This document shows, in pieces, positions 28,552-39,273 of a stretch of 64,000 nucleotides of DNA (its first letter is position 1; every line of letters starts with the position of its first letter). The notes under the pieces were generated by a model that was not told the origin of the DNA, did not search any database, and was given only the letters and a program-made list of their open reading frames with translations. This DNA comes from Candidatus Pantoea persica (lineage in GTDB: Bacteria; Pseudomonadota; Gammaproteobacteria; Enterobacterales; Enterobacteriaceae), in contig NZ_SMDS01000016.1 of the NCBI RefSeq assembly GCF_013753875.1, positions 301,967 to 365,966 of the forward strand, read 5' to 3'. Made by a program: the position numbers and the translations under genes.

Positions 28552-29241
28552 ATGAGTTTTGCTGTGAATACCTCGCTTGTTCCGCCTGAAAACGAAACGA
28601 TGCTGCTATCACGCGCCTATGCGCTAGCGGGCCAGACGCTGGCGGCGCTGGCCGCGCAGGCGAGGCTGCCGATGCCGGCGGATTTTAAACGCGATAAGGG
28701 TTGGGTCGGTATGCTGCTGGAGCGGCATCTGGGCGCCAGCGCGGGCAGCAAGGCGGAGCAGGATTTCGCCCATCTCGGCATCGAATTGAAAACCATCCCG
28801 GTGGACGCGCAGGGTAAACCGCTGGAGACCACCTTTGTGTGCGTGGCCCCGCTGACCGGCAACAGCGGCATCACCTGGGAGACCAGCCACGTGCGGCACA
28901 AACTGGCGCGCGTGCTCTGGATCCCGGTTGAGGGCGATCGCGCCATTCCGCTCGCGCAGCGCCGCGTCGGCGCGCCCTTGCTGTGGCGTCCGAATGAAGA
29001 GGAAGAGCAGATGCTGCGTCAGGACTGGGAAGAGCTGATGGATATGATCGTCCTGGGCCAAGTTGAGCACATCACCGCGCGTCACGGCGCCTGGCTGCAA
29101 ATCCGCCCGAAAGCCGCCAACAGCCGCGCTCTGACCGAGGGCATCGGCGAGCATGGCGAACCGATTATGACGCTGCCGCGCGGCTTCTATCTCAAGAAGA
29201 GCTTCACCGCACCGCTGCTGGCGCGTCATTTTTCACTGTGA
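28552..29241 (+). CDS. mutH: MutH mismatch-repair endonuclease
   Basis: A 229-residue protein (E. coli 229). It nicks the unmethylated strand at hemimethylated GATC in MutS/MutL-directed repair. The active-site triad lies in [17 protein letters not shown] (Asp, Glu, Lys at about residues 70-79), followed by [15 protein letters not shown]. No lesion. Retention means the high mutation load elsewhere in the window is not explained by loss of MutH. Confidence 0.96.
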   Translation: MSFAVNTSLVPPENETMLLSRAYALAGQTLAALAAQARLPMPADFKRDKGWVGMLLERHLGASAGSKAEQDFAHLGIELKTIPVDAQGKPLETTFVCVAPLTGNSGITWETSHVRHKLARVLWIPVEGDRAIPLAQRRVGAPLLWRPNEEEEQMLRQDWEELMDMIVLGQVEHITARHGAWLQIRPKAANSRALTEGIGEHGEPIMTLPRGFYLKKSFTAPLLARHFSL

Positions 29242-29301
29242 GTTATTCGAGCCGGATGCGCATAATTGTCGTTTACTTTTCGTTTAGGATTGAGTGTAAA
29301 C

Positions 29302-30014
29302 ATGTTTGAGTAGATAACCGATCCCAAAGCCTGGCTGGCACTAGGTACGCTGACCATCCTCGAAGTGGTTCTGGGCATCGGTAGTATTATTTTCCTTTCT
29401 CTGGTCGTCGCGAAACTTCCCAAGCATCAGCAGGCCAGCGCGCGTAGCCTCGGCCTGATAGGTGCAATGCTTATGCGTCTTGGCCTGCTGGCTTCCATCG
29501 CCTGGGTGGTGCGACTGACTAATCCGCTCTTTACCTTGTTTGAGCATGACTTCTCCTAGCGCAACCTGATCCTGATTGGCGGCGGGCTTTTTCTGCTGTG
29601 GAAGTCGAGCATGGAGATTCATGAAACGATTGAGGGCAACGAAGAGGAGCATAAAACCAATGTTCACTCTTTCCTCGGCGCTATCGTGCAGATCATGCTG
29701 CTGGATATTATTTTCAGCCTGGATTCGGTTATCACCGCCGTTGGCCTCTCCGACCATCTGTTTATTATTTATTATAGCCGCCGTCGTGATTGCGGCTGAC
29801 GATAATGTTCGCCGCGCGCGCCATCGGCGATTTCGTCGATCGTTATCCCTCAATCAAAATGCTGGCGCTCTCTTTCCTGATCCTGGTGGGCTTTACCCTG
29901 ATTCTGGAAGGCTTTGCCGTGCATGTGCCGAAGGGCTACATCTATTTCGCCATGTTCTTCTCTATGGCCGTCGAGTGTCTAAACCTGATGCGCGGCAAGA
30001 AAAACGCGGCGTAA
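29302..30014 (+). pseudogene. ygdQ: ygdQ TerC-family membrane protein, decayed
   Basis: YgdQ is a TerC-like inner-membrane protein of uncertain role, possibly metal export. The fourth codon is TAG (29311-29313) in place of Trp. TAG at 29557-29559 interrupts the segment before RNLILIGGG. Two frame changes lie between 29770 and 29800, after SDHLFII. The TerC hallmark GIDN reads GIGS here, so the conserved acidic residue is also lost by two A-to-G changes. The C-terminal MFAARAIGDFVDRYPSIKML onward is clean to the TAA at 30012-30014. Multiple independent lesions indicate an old inactivation. Confidence 0.92.
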
Positions 30015-30032
30015 GGGCATAAAAAATGTCAA

Positions 30033-30060
30033 GGGCGGCCAGCGGCCGCCCTTTTATTTT
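30033..30060 (+). terminator. Rho-independent terminator after ygdQ
   Basis: A perfect 8-bp stem gggcggcc / ggccgccc with a 3-base loop is followed by ttttatttt. It lies 18 bases past the ygdQ stop. Confidence 0.88.
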
Positions 30061-30205
30061 CAGATTCATGCGATAACGCAACGCGCCAAAACAATTTATT
30101 ACTAAACTTTTTGCAGCTGATGCTGTGCGGACCGGAGGCGACGGGCGACACGGCCAGCGTAACCTTCAGGCTGACGGGAGTGAGAGGAATAAAGGCGATG
30201 AAAGA

Positions 30206-30667
30206 GTGAATCCCTACAGTTTGCTCAACCGCAGCTTCGAGGTAGGTCTGGCGGAGATTAGCCAGCATGAAGAGGGTGAGCTGCTGGCCTACTCAAGCCT
30301 CGCCTTCGGCACGCTGAGCGGCAAGTATCTGAACGGCACACAACCTGACGGCGCGCACAATACGCTGTTCAGCCGATTTACCCGCTACAGCGGCGAGCAG
30401 TCCCAGCAGGCAATTGCGGAGTATGTGGCGCTGGCGCAGAAGCATCGGTTGGACCCGTCGCAGATGGCATTGGCTTTTGTGCGCTAGCAGCCGTTTGTCG
30501 CCAGCACGCTGCTGGGGGCGACCACGCCTGAGCAGCTGAAGATCAATATCGACAGTTTTAATCTGACGCTGGACGCCGAGGTGCTGGAGGGGCTGGAGGC
30601 GATTCACCGCCGGTATACTTATCCGGCGCGCCTTGAGGGCATCAGGGGTAGGTTGTTGAGTTGGTGA
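30206..30667 (+). pseudogene. tas: tas aldo/keto reductase, C-terminal remnant
   Basis: The reading from 30206 (NPYSLLNRSFEVGLAEIS) matches the C-terminal 150 residues of Tas, an NADP-dependent aldo/keto reductase, through TLFSRFTRYSGEQ and DPSQMALAFVR. TAG at 30485-30487 interrupts it; the frame continues QPFVASTLLGATTPEQLK to the conserved YTYPA end, then runs into an unrelated tail. The N-terminal 190 residues and the normally adjacent ygdR are missing. This is the last gene of the 63-64 min-like block. Confidence 0.88.
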
Positions 30668-30905
30668 TTTTGGTGGGGGCGGTGGTTGGTTTGGCGTCGG
30701 CTGTTGGTTCGGTGCATTTGGTGGCGTCGTCTGCTGCTCCGACACCTGCGCCGCCAGCCTGGCAGCGCTTTACGTTTGGCGTGGTCTGTGAATGGTTGAT
30801 CGGTGACGTTTGAGGTTAACGGCGCGGGATGCTTTGCTCTTTAAGAAGGCCGACTGCTGTCTGGTTTAGCATCGTCGATTAGCTGATAACGGCTGCCGTT
30901 TGTGG
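30668..30905. other. Unassigned stretch at a synteny breakpoint
   Basis: Strongly G/T-rich on the plus strand (30660-30745). The opposite strand could encode a Pro/Gln-rich peptide starting at 30745 (MSEQQTTPPNAPNQQ), but that frame soon runs antisense to the tas remnant, so I do not call it a gene. Gene order switches here from the E. coli 64 min region to the 5 min region. Confidence 0.4.
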
Positions 30906-31971
30906 CTACAGGCCCAGCAGCAGTTGCCGCTCCAGCTGCGGAGCCAGCAGCGTGACGTGCAAGCCTCACCAGCCTTACGCCCCGCCCCGCCCCGCGCGCC
31001 GCTCATCCCAGGTTTTGCGCGCTACGGAGATCAGATCCTCTTTATTCAACATCGGCCAGATATACTCCTGAGTGGTGAGCTGGAAATCTCTGAACTTGAG
31101 TTTCACCCCCTGACGCGCAATCTGTTTGTCGGACCTGGCGTGCGTCAGACGACGATCCAGCTCTGCGTACAGAAAGTCGATAATTTCCAGGCACGCTTCC
31201 CAGCTGTGTATATCTTCCGCCAGGGTGCGCTCGACGCCCACCGACTTGCGTTCGCTCTCCACCACCACGCCGCGCTCGTCGATGCCGTGGCTGCGCTCCC
31301 ACACAACGCGGCCAAATTTGCCGAAGCGCTTGAGTAGCTGCGCTACGTCCGCCTTTTGCACGTCGCCGCAGGTGTGAAGCCCTATCTCCTCCAGCTTTTT
31401 CGTCGCAACTTTACCGACGCCTGGGATTTTCGCCAGCGACAGCAACAGCAACAGCAGATACTGGGGCATCGCCTGCGGGATGATGACGTACTGCCCGTTC
31501 GGCTTATTCATATCAGAGGCGATTTTGGCGAGAAACTTGATTGGCGCAATGCCCGCCGATGCGGTCAGCCCGGTCTCGCGCAGGATAGTGTCGCGAATTA
31601 TCGCGGGCGATAAGCGTGGCGGAGCCGTGACAGTGCGGGCTGTCGGTCACGTCCAGATAGGCTTCATCCAGCGACAGCGGTTCAATCTTCGGCGTATAGC
31701 GCAGGAAAATGGCGCGGATCTGCTGCGACGCCTCTTTATAGGCGTCAAAGCGCTCCGGCAGCAGCTTGAGATGCGGACAGAGCTTCAGCGCCATGCCGGT
31801 GGGCATTGCGCTGCGCACGCCATATTTGCGCGCCGGGTAGTTGGCCGTGATGATAACGCCGCGTCGCTCACGGCTACCGCCAATGGCGATGGGAATGTCG
31901 CGCAACGCCGGGTTGTCGCGCATCTCCACCGCTGCATAGAAGCAGTCCATATCGACATGTATGGTTTTCAC
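30906..31971 (-). pseudogene. dinB: dinB DNA polymerase IV, decayed
   Basis: DinB is a Y-family translesion polymerase. The N-terminal half ([20 protein letters not shown], and the catalytic [11 protein letters not shown]) is clean from a GTG at 31971, including both catalytic acidic segments. Near 31605 a one-base change shifts the frame after SATLIAR. The next block (NKPNGQYVIIPQ, LAKIPGVGKVATKKLEEIG, VKLKFRDFQLTTQE) reads in a second frame. Further indels in the GC-rich tail near 30930-30985 separate the last family residues (QLERQLLLGL). The LexA box upstream is retained. Confidence 0.9.
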
Positions 31972-32009
31972 CCTTGCCCACCGTCAGGTTTTCGCTCCCC
32001 TTCATGATA

Positions 32010-32025
32010 CTGTATAGACGTACAG
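32010..32025 (-). promoter_or_regulatory. LexA (SOS) box of dinB
   Basis: The 16-mer ctgt-atagacgt-acag matches the CTGT-N8-ACAG consensus exactly. It lies about 40 bases upstream of the dinB start, as in E. coli. The operator outlives the gene it controls. The rest of the 304-base interval between dinB and yafK holds nothing else I can assign. Confidence 0.85.
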
Positions 32026-32275
32026 ATGCAAAAGCGGCGTAGCGCCAGCGACTTACGCGACGGTCAGCAAGAAAAAAAGGCATCTGTCAGATCCGCCACT
32101 AAAGTTTACAAAATTCTGGCCGTCATACCTTCGGGAAAACGCGAATTTACCAGGCGGCGTCTTGATAAAAAAACAGACGATGCTAATGTTGCGCTGCAGC
32201 AGCGGAGTTTTCCGATAATGCAAGTCTGAGACACGTCTTGCGTCACTGTTCTTCCTCACTCAAGGTACACACGGC

Positions 32276-33019
32276 ATGGGCAAAATCGCACTTCTGTTTG
32301 CGATGACTTTGATGCCAGCCCTCAGCATGGCAATGACTCCCGAGCCGACGCAGCAGAAGTCGACGCCGGTGAGCAAAGAATTAAAGAAACAGTTACTTGG
32401 CACTTCGGTTTACATTCAAATTTTCAAGGAAGAACGCACGCTGGAGCTGTACGGCAAAATCGGCAACGAATTTCGCCTGCTCGATACCTATCGCATCTGT
32501 AACTTTTCCGGCAGCCTTGGGCCGAAGCGTCGCGAAGGGGATTTTAAAAGCCCGGAGGGGTTCTACAGCGTCAAGCTGAATCAGCTCAAGCCGGACAGCC
32601 GCTTTTATCGCGCCATTAACGTGGGGTTTCCTAACCAGTACGATCGCGATCACGCCTATACAGGTAACTACCTGATGATCCACGGCGACTGCAAATCCAT
32701 CGGCTGCTACGCCATGACCGACGCCTATATGGATGAGATCTTTACCTACGTGAATGCGGCGCTGCGCAACGGACAGCCGCAGGTGCACATCAGCATCTTC
32801 CCGTTCCGCATGACCGACAGCAATATGCAGCGCCACCGCTACTCGACCTACGACAGCTTCTGGCGCGAGTTGCAGCCGGGCTACGCGTACTTCGCCAAAT
32901 ATCATCAGCCGCCGACGGTGAATGTCGCCAGCGGCAGCTACTTGATGAACAGCAGCCCGGTCGTCGTCAATCCCGAAGCCGCCTCGAAATCATTCCTGGC
33001 GCTCTCCAAGGCAGAATAA
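32276..33019 (+). CDS. yafK: YafK/DpaA L,D-transpeptidase-family protein
   Basis: A 247-residue protein (E. coli 246) with a signal peptide (MGKIALLFAMTLMPALSMA) and a YkuD domain with the catalytic motif MIHGDCKSIGCYAMTD near residue 140. E. coli YafK, also called DpaA/LdtF, detaches Braun's lipoprotein from peptidoglycan rather than forming 3-3 crosslinks. All family blocks are present, including PVYIQIFKEER-like VYIQIFKEERTLELYGKIG and IFPFRMTDSNMQRH. Its 3' end overlaps the remnant of yafJ on the other strand. No lesion. Confidence 0.93.
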   Translation: MGKIALLFAMTLMPALSMAMTPEPTQQKSTPVSKELKKQLLGTSVYIQIFKEERTLELYGKIGNEFRLLDTYRICNFSGSLGPKRREGDFKSPEGFYSVKLNQLKPDSRFYRAINVGFPNQYDRDHAYTGNYLMIHGDCKSIGCYAMTDAYMDEIFTYVNAALRNGQPQVHISIFPFRMTDSNMQRHRYSTYDSFWRELQPGYAYFAKYHQPPTVNVASGSYLMNSSPVVVNPEAASKSFLALSKAE

Positions 33020-33552
33020 CACCCACTCACTTGGCACGATGCGGTGCCAAGTTTCATTTCCCGTCAGCGGCTGCATCGCGATCACCGTCACCACGTCGTT
33101 GGCGGGGGTGTGCGGGTAGCGCGTCGCCAGCTTGTGCAGTATCCAGCAGAACGCCTTTTCGCTGTCGGTCTCCCCTACCGGGCGAAAATGGCCGGTTTCC
33201 CGCTGGCGATAGCCTTTCAGCTGGCCGTTATGGGCGTAGGTCCAGTTGCGTCCCCACAGCTCACGAGTAAAGGGATGGGTGTTCTCCAGCGACACCTGGC
33301 CGCGATTCGCCTGTCAGATATGCGCCACCACCGAATGGGACTTAATGGGGTACTCCTGCACCAACCGCGCAATGGGCGAGTTATAGCTCGGCAGGGGATC
33401 TTTAAAGGTGCGGCACCCTTTGTCCTCATAGAAGGTGATGCCCTAGCCATCTTTATGCGGTCCGGTTCCGCCGCCGCGCTGCACCAGGCCGGTAAAACTG
33501 AAACAGATATCGGTTGGAACGTTAGTGCTCATGCCGAGCAATTCGCACATAG
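32990..33552 (-). pseudogene. yafJ: yafJ class II glutamine amidotransferase-like protein, decayed
   Basis: The start at 33552 gives [19 protein letters not shown] with the catalytic Cys2 of class II amidotransferases. TAG at 33443-33445 replaces Trp in HKDGWGITFYE, and TGA at 33314-33316 replaces an Arg codon in VVAHIRQANRG. An in-frame deletion joins RYPHTPA to NDVVTVIAMQPLTGNETW, removing about 70 residues. The C-terminus overlaps the end of yafK. The function of YafJ is not firmly known. Confidence 0.92.
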
Positions 33553-33603
33553 CTACCGCTTTAGTCAGCATCGCCGCCAGCGTTTAACCCGGCGGCCAAG
33601 GCC

Positions 33604-34182
33604 TTACTTCACCATCTCTTTTTCAATCAGCAGCATCAGGATATGGATCACCTTGATGTGGATCTCCTGAATGCGGTCGGCGTAGCCGAAGTGCGGCACA
33701 CGGATTTCAATATCCGCCGAGCCCGCCATCTTGCCGCCATCTTTGCCGGTCAGGATGATGACCTTCATGCCCTGCGCACGCGCCGCCTCAATCGCCTTGA
33801 TGATATTGGCGGAGTTGCCGGAGGTAGAGAGCCCCAACAGTACGTCGCCCGGACGGCCTACCGCCTCGATATAGCGCGAGAAGACGTAGTCGTAGCCGAA
33901 ATCGTTGCTGACGCAGGAGAGATGGCTGACGTCGGAGATGGCGATGGCTGGATAGCCCGGGCGATTTTCGCGATAGCGCCCGGTCAGCTCTTCGGCAAAG
34001 TGTATTGCGTCGCAGTGCGAGCCGCCGTTGCCGCAGGAGAGCACTTTCCCGCCGGCCTTGAAGCTGTCGGCCAGCAGCACCGCCGCATGCTGAATGGCGT
34101 TAATGTTCGCCTCGTCGCTGAGAAAGGTGTTCAGCGTATCTGCCGCTTCATTCAGCTCGGAACGAATGATGTCCTGGTACAT
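33604..34182 (-). CDS. gmhA: GmhA (LpcA) sedoheptulose-7-phosphate isomerase
   Basis: A 192-residue SIS-domain enzyme (E. coli 192) making D-glycero-D-manno-heptose 7-phosphate, the first step towards LPS inner-core heptose. I chose the ATG at 34182 ([18 protein letters not shown]); the frame is open to 34341 but that extension is not conserved. Motifs: [36 protein letters not shown] and the C-terminal [10 protein letters not shown] with the active-site His. Intact, suggesting LPS core synthesis is still needed. Confidence 0.96.
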   Translation of the reverse strand: MYQDIIRSELNEAADTLNTFLSDEANINAIQHAAVLLADSFKAGGKVLSCGNGGSHCDAIHFAEELTGRYRENRPGYPAIAISDVSHLSCVSNDFGYDYVFSRYIEAVGRPGDVLLGLSTSGNSANIIKAIEAARAQGMKVIILTGKDGGKMAGSADIEIRVPHFGYADRIQEIHIKVIHILMLLIEKEMVK

Positions 34183-34380
34183 AGGGATGTCGTCCTTGTT
34201 AGTAAAAGAGTGACTTCGCAAGTTTAACGGAATGTCGGGTTGCCGCAAAGCGCGTCCCGCCGGCGCGGTGCCTGGCTCGGCCGACGCCCGACGGCGTACA
34301 GTCCGATTTTGTGAGTAAGGTTGTAATTGCGATGTAAACAAATTGCTAATTCATGCGCGCTGCTTTACACATGTATCCAT

Positions 34381-34400
34381 GATAGGTCAGACCTCTTATC
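34381..34400 (+). promoter_or_regulatory. Probable FadR operator upstream of fadE
   Basis: The sequence gataggtcagacctcttatc is an imperfect palindrome with the FadR core GGT-N2-GACC. It lies 19 bases before the fadE ATG, where FadR repression of fadE is expected. The downstream gene is dead. Confidence 0.6.
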
Positions 34401-34418
34401 ACTTACGGAGCTGTGATT

Positions 34419-36811
34419 ATGATGGTTGTGTCGATCCCTGCGACGCTGGTGCTGATCAGCGCCCTCTTTTATCACCGCGTCTCGCTGGCGATAAGCAACG
34501 CGCTGCTACTGCTGTAGACCGCGGTCTAGGCGACAGAGCACATCTGGACGTCCTGGCTGCCGCTGGCGATTGTAATGCTGCCGTTTAACCTGCCGGGCAT
34601 GTGCAGCTCCCTGTTCTCGCAGCCAGTGCTGCAACGCTTCCAACAGGTAATGCCGCAAAAAGAGGCGATAGAGGCTGGCACCACCTGGTATGCAGGCGAT
34701 CTGTTTCAGGGGCGACCGGACTGGCAGAAACTGCACAACTATCCGCAGCCGCGCCTGACGCCGGAAGAGCGGGCGTTTCTCGACGGCCCGGTAGAGGAGG
34801 CGTGCAGCATGGCCAATGACTTCGAGATCACCCATGAAATGGCGGACCTGCCGCCGGAACTCTGGGCCTACCTGAAAGAGCAGCGCTTTTTCGCCATGAT
34901 TATCAAGAAAGAGTATGGCGGGCTGGAGTTCCCCGTCTACGCACAGGTGCGCGGGTGCGGGTGCTACAAAAGCTGGCGGGCGTCTCCGGCATCCTTGCCA
35001 TCACTGTCGGCGTAACTAACTAGCTTGGCCCCGGCGTACTGCTGCAGCACTACGGCACCGACGCGCGAAAAACCACTATCTGCCGCGGCTGGCGCGCGGC
35101 GACGAGATCCCTTGCTTTGCGCTGACCAGCCCGGAAGTGGGCTACGACGCCGGCCCCATTCCGGATACCGGCGTAGTCTGCATGGGCGAATGGCAGGGCG
35201 AGCAGGTGCTCGGCATGCGCCTGGCCTGGAACAAGCGTTATATTACGCTGGCGCCTGTAGCGACCGTGCTCGGGCTGGCTTTTAAGCTCTCCTATCCCGA
35301 TCGCCTACTGGGCGATACCGCGTCGCTGGGCATTACCTGCGCGCTGATCCCCACCAGCACGCCGGGCGTGGAGATAGGCAAACGTCACTTCCCACTGAGC
35401 GTACCGTTCCAGAACGGCCCGACGCGCGGCACCGATATCTTCGTGCCGATCGACTTTATTATCGGCGGCCCGCACATAGCCGGTCAGGGCTGGCGCATGC
35501 TGGTTGAGTGTCTGTCGGTGGGCCACGGCATTACCCTGCCCTCCAACTCCACCGGCAGCCTGAAAAGCCTAGCGCTGGCCACCGACGCCTATGCCCATAT
35601 TCGCCACCAGTTCAAAGTATCTATCGGCAAGATGGAGGGCATTGAGGAGCCGCTGGCGCGCATCGCCGGCAACGCCTACATAATGGACGCGGCGGCGACG
35701 CTGATCACCACCAGCATTATGCAGGGCGAAAAACCGGCGGTGCTGTCGGCGATCGTCAAGTATCACTGCGGCCAGCGCGCCATCGTCGACGCCATGGATA
35801 TCGCCGGCGGCAAAGGCATTACGCTGGGGCGCAACAACTTCCTCGCCCGCACCTACCAGGGCGCGCCGATCGCCATTACGGTGGAAGGGGCAAACATTCT
35901 GACGCGCAGCATGATTATCTTTGGTCAGGTCGCCATCCGCTGCCATCCGTACGTGCTGAAGGAGATGTCGGCGGCGGCAACAGAACCTCAACGCCTTTGA
36001 CGCGGCGCTGTTCAGCCATATCGGCTATGTGGGCAGCAACGCGGTGCGCAGCCTGTGGCTCGTCCTGACCGCGGGCCGCACCAGCGTGACGCCGACGCGC
36101 GACGCCACGCGCCGCTACTACCAGCACCTCAACCGCTTGAGCGCCAACCTCGCGCTGCTGTCGGACGTGTCGATGGCGGTGCTGGGCGGCAGCCTGAAGC
36201 GCTGCGAGCGTATTTCGGCGCGACTCGGCGACGTGCTGAGCCAGCTCTATCTCGCCTCTACGACGCTGAAGCGTTACGACGACGAAGGCCGCCACGAGGC
36301 CGATCTGCCGCTGCTGCACTGGGGCGTGCAGGATGCGCTGCATCAGGCAGAGCAGGCGATTGAGGATCTGCTGCGCAACTTCCCGAATCGGCTGGCGGCG
36401 GGCGCGCTGCGCATGATGATTTTCGCCGGCGGCAACCACTGCCCGGCGCCGAGCGACCGTCTGGATCACAAGCTGGCGAAGCTGCTGCAGCTGCCTTCCG
36501 CGACCCGCACACGGCTGGGACGCGGCCAGTATCTGACACCGAGCGAGCATAACCCGGCGGGCCAGCTTGAGCAGGCGCTGCAGGAGGTGATGGCGGCGGA
36601 AGCGATCCACGATCGCCTGTGCAAACAGCAGAAAGAGCACTTCTCTTTCACCCGGTTTGACGCACTGGTGCAGCGGGCGCTGCAGGTGGGCTTGATTGAC
36701 GCCGCCGAGACGGAGGTGCTGACGCGCGCCGAAGCGAGCCGTCTGCGCGCCATTAACGTCGATGATTTTGAGGCGGATGCGCTGGCGGTACCGGCGAAGT
36801 GCCAGTGGTAA
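34419..36811 (+). pseudogene. fadE: fadE acyl-CoA dehydrogenase, decayed
   Basis: FadE performs the first oxidation step of fatty-acid beta-oxidation. Homology covers the whole 814-residue family length. TAG at 34515-34517 (replacing Trp) and at 34527-34529 lie in the N-terminal membrane segment. A small insertion near 34950 shifts the frame before [12 protein letters not shown] at 35021-35023 replaces Ser in the VTNSLGPG segment. A deletion near 35067 shifts the frame again, and a third shift lies near 35965. Long clean stretches remain (35137-35960, 36029-36811), so decay is recent. An agttacggag-type ribosome site still precedes the ATG. Beta-oxidation through this enzyme is lost. Confidence 0.95.
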
Positions 36812-36955
36812 AGGCGGCGCGGGAGAGCGAGGCGGCGTAACAGCAAGCTTTGCGCAAGGCGTGTGGCGCATATGCGGGTGGCACGGCCCGATCGCAAAGT
36901 CGTTTAAGGCGGATATTTCAGCCGTAGCGGGCGCGCTCAGCGCGCCCTGCTGACG

Positions 36956-37498
36956 TTAAGGCTGGCGTGGATAGGCGTCGGCCATGGCGTCGCCGGTGAA
37001 GTGCGCGACCCAGCCTTCCTGATTATCAAAGATGCGGATAGCGGTGAAGTGCGGCGCCGATCCCATATCAAACCAGTGCGGCGTGCCCGCTGGCACTGAG
37101 AGCAAATCGTTTTTCTTGCACAGAATCTGATAGACTTAGCCGTCGAGGTGTAGGCAGAACAACCCGGTGCCCTCGACAAAGAAGCGCACCTCATCTTCAC
37201 CGTCGGTATGTTCGGCGAGAAACTTCTCGCGCAGCACCGCTTTATGCGGATGGTCGGCGCACATGCTGATGACGTCCCAGCCCTGGTAGCCCTTTTCCGA
37301 TGCCAGCCGATCGATGGCGTACTGATAGGCCTCAATCACGGCTGCGGGCTCAGGATTTTCCCCTAACTCGCGATCCGCCGCCCAGCGCTCAAAGCGCACA
37401 TTTTTTGCATTTAGCCGTTCGTGGATCATCTCCGCATCGTTACTGTGCCACACTGGCAGTGTGGCTTCGGTATCGGTAAAAATGGTCAATGCACTCAT
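36956..37498 (-). pseudogene. mtnD: mtnD acireductone dioxygenase, single TAA
   Basis: MtnD oxidises acireductone in methionine salvage. The reading [21 protein letters not shown] to the stop at 36956 gives 180 codons, the family length. It is interrupted by one TAA at 37136-37138 after FCLHLDG, where Lys or Glu is expected before [17 protein letters not shown]. In this cupin family the metal ligands are spread on both sides of this point (for example [28 protein letters not shown] residues before it and the GTPHWFD His after it), so the truncated product should be inactive. It is the least damaged gene of the salvage set. Confidence 0.88.
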
Positions 37499-38010
37499 GC
37501 TAAAACGACTCCGGAAAAGGTGTTCACCTGATGATGGTGGCATTTGCTTGTCTGCAGGGCCACGAATTAACTGCAGGGTATGCCATCCGGCTTCCGCTGC
37601 CGCATTCAGCTCCTGACGCATGTCGGGGAGGAACAGCAGCTGCTCAGCGGGCAGGCCGGCTTTTTCGGCGATATTGCGGCATAAAGCGACCTCGCGCCTG
37701 GCGCCGACGCAGGTAGCGAAATAGCCGCTGAACAGACCGGTAACATCCCTCTCATCCTGTAGCCAAATAACAGTTTTTGCGCCGCAACCGAACCGGAAGA
37801 ATAGACGTAGAGCGCAATACCCTGCTCGCGCCAGGCGGCAGCGAGGGCAGCACGTCGGGACAGCGATGGCCGGTCAAGCTGCCGTTGAGGTAGCCGTTGT
37901 GCCAGATCATTCCTGCAGCGCCTTCAGGCCGGTGGCGGGCGCCCAGCCTTTGGCGCCGATGCAGCGGCAGGTCGCCACCCGCTGGTCGAGCGGAGAGCAT
38001 TCAGACGTGG
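37495..38010 (-). pseudogene. mtnC: mtnC enolase-phosphatase, decayed
   Basis: MtnC is a HAD-family enolase-phosphatase acting just before MtnD. Readable pieces include [15 protein letters not shown], the SSGS motif of [36 protein letters not shown] and the tail [22 protein letters not shown]. They lie in different frames. The N-terminal third with the nucleophile Asp is missing. The stop (37495-37497) overlaps the mtnD ATG, as expected for an operon. At least three frame changes were seen. Confidence 0.85.
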
Positions 38011-38038
38011 CGTTTTAAACTTCCTGTAGGGTGTTTTT

Positions 38039-38062
38039 AGACTTCTAAGCGTCTAGATTGCC
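38039..38062 (+). promoter_or_regulatory. Possible tandem MetJ boxes between mtnC and mtnE
   Basis: Consecutive 8-mers agacttct and aagcgtct, then a weaker agattgcc, resemble the MetJ box AGACGTCT repeated in tandem. They lie in the divergent promoter region of the two methionine-salvage units, where methionine control would make sense. The matches are one, two and several bases off consensus. Confidence 0.5.
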
Positions 38063-38139
38063 AAGTATCAACATCCTGTTTATAGTGGCTTCAACACAGG
38101 GTTACTTCGCAACGACATTCGCGCTTAAGGCAATTAACA

Positions 38140-39273
38140 ATGACGCAGCACAACCTGACGCCGGAGAGCAAGCTTCCCGCCCTCGGCACCACCATCTTCA
38201 CCCAGATGAGCGCGCTGGCGCAGCAGCATAACGCCATCAACCTGCCGCAGGGCTTCCCCGACTTCGACGGCCCGCGCTATCTGCAGGAACGCCTGGCATA
38301 CCACGTCAGCCAAGGCGCGAACCAGTATGCGCCGATGACCGGCGTGCTACCGCTGCGCGAGGCGATCGCCGAGAAAACCGCCGAGCTGTATGGCTATCGT
38401 CCCGACATCAACAGCGATATCACCGTCACCGCCGGCGCCACCGAAGCGCTCTATGCCGCCATCACCGCGCTGGTGCGTCAGGGCGACGAGGTGATCTGCT
38501 TCGATCCGAGCTACGACAGCTATGCGCCCGCCGTGGAGCTGTCGGGCGGTGTGCTGAAGCGCATCGCACTGCAGCCGCCGGGCTTTCGCGTCGACTGGAC
38601 GGCATTCGCCGCCCTGCTCTCCAGCAAAACCCGTCTGGTGATCCTGAATGCGCCGCACAACCCCTCTGCCACCGTCTGGCGTCAGGCGGATTTCGCCGCG
38701 CTGTGGCAGGCGATCGCCGATCGGGAGATTTACATGCTGAGCGACGAGGTTTACGAGCATATCTGCTTCGATGAGACGGGCTGCGCCAGCGCGCCGTTGC
38801 CGTCTCCTCGGTCGGCAAAACCTTTCATATGACCGGCTGGAAGGTCGGCTACAGCGTGGCGCCCGCCGCCATCAGCGCCGAGCTGCGCAAGGTGCATCAG
38901 TATCTGACCTTTGCGGCCAACACCCCCGCGCAGCTGGCGCTCGCCGATATGCTGCGCCATGAGCCGGGCGCACTACCGCAAGCTGCCCGCGTTTTATCGC
39001 ACGCGCCGCGACCGACTGGCGCAGGCGCTGAAGAAGAGCCGCTTCAAGGTGCTGCCATGCGAAGGCACCTACTTTCTGCTGGCGGACTACAGCGCCCTCT
39101 CCGATCTCGACGACGTCAGCTTCTGCTAGTGGCTGACCAGAGAGGTGGGCGTGGCGGCGATCCCGCTGTCGGTGTTCTGCGCCGACCCCTTCCCGCACAG
39201 GCTAATCCGCCTCTGCTTTGCCAAACAGGAGGCGACACTCGACGCCGCCGCGGAGCACTTATGTCAGATTTAA
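38140..39273 (+). pseudogene. mtnE: mtnE (YbdL-like) methionine aminotransferase, decayed
   Basis: A class I PLP aminotransferase that transaminates 4-methylthio-2-oxobutyrate to methionine, the last salvage step. The first 230 residues are clean (LPQGFPDFDGPRYL, TAGATEALYAAI, LNAPHNPSATVW, MLSDEVYEHICFD). A frameshift near 38800 precedes the PLP-lysine segment SSVGKTFHMTGWKVGY. Another lies near 38968 before HYRKLPAFYRTRR, and TAG at 39127-39129 replaces the residue before WLTREVGVAAIP, probably Gln. The end overlaps the mtnU start by 13 bases. Confidence 0.9.

Noticed and set aside
27990..28560. A replication origin, because of several DnaA boxes and AT-rich DNA
   Set aside because: The location between rppH and mutH is that of DARS2 in E. 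coli. There is no DUE-like 13-mer series and no mnmG/mioC or dnaA neighbour.
30293..30745. Pro/Gln-rich open frame (MSEQQTTPPNAPNQQ...) on the minus strand
   Set aside because: Most of it is antisense to the recognisable tas remnant, and the composition follows from a G/T-rich plus strand. No family resemblance.
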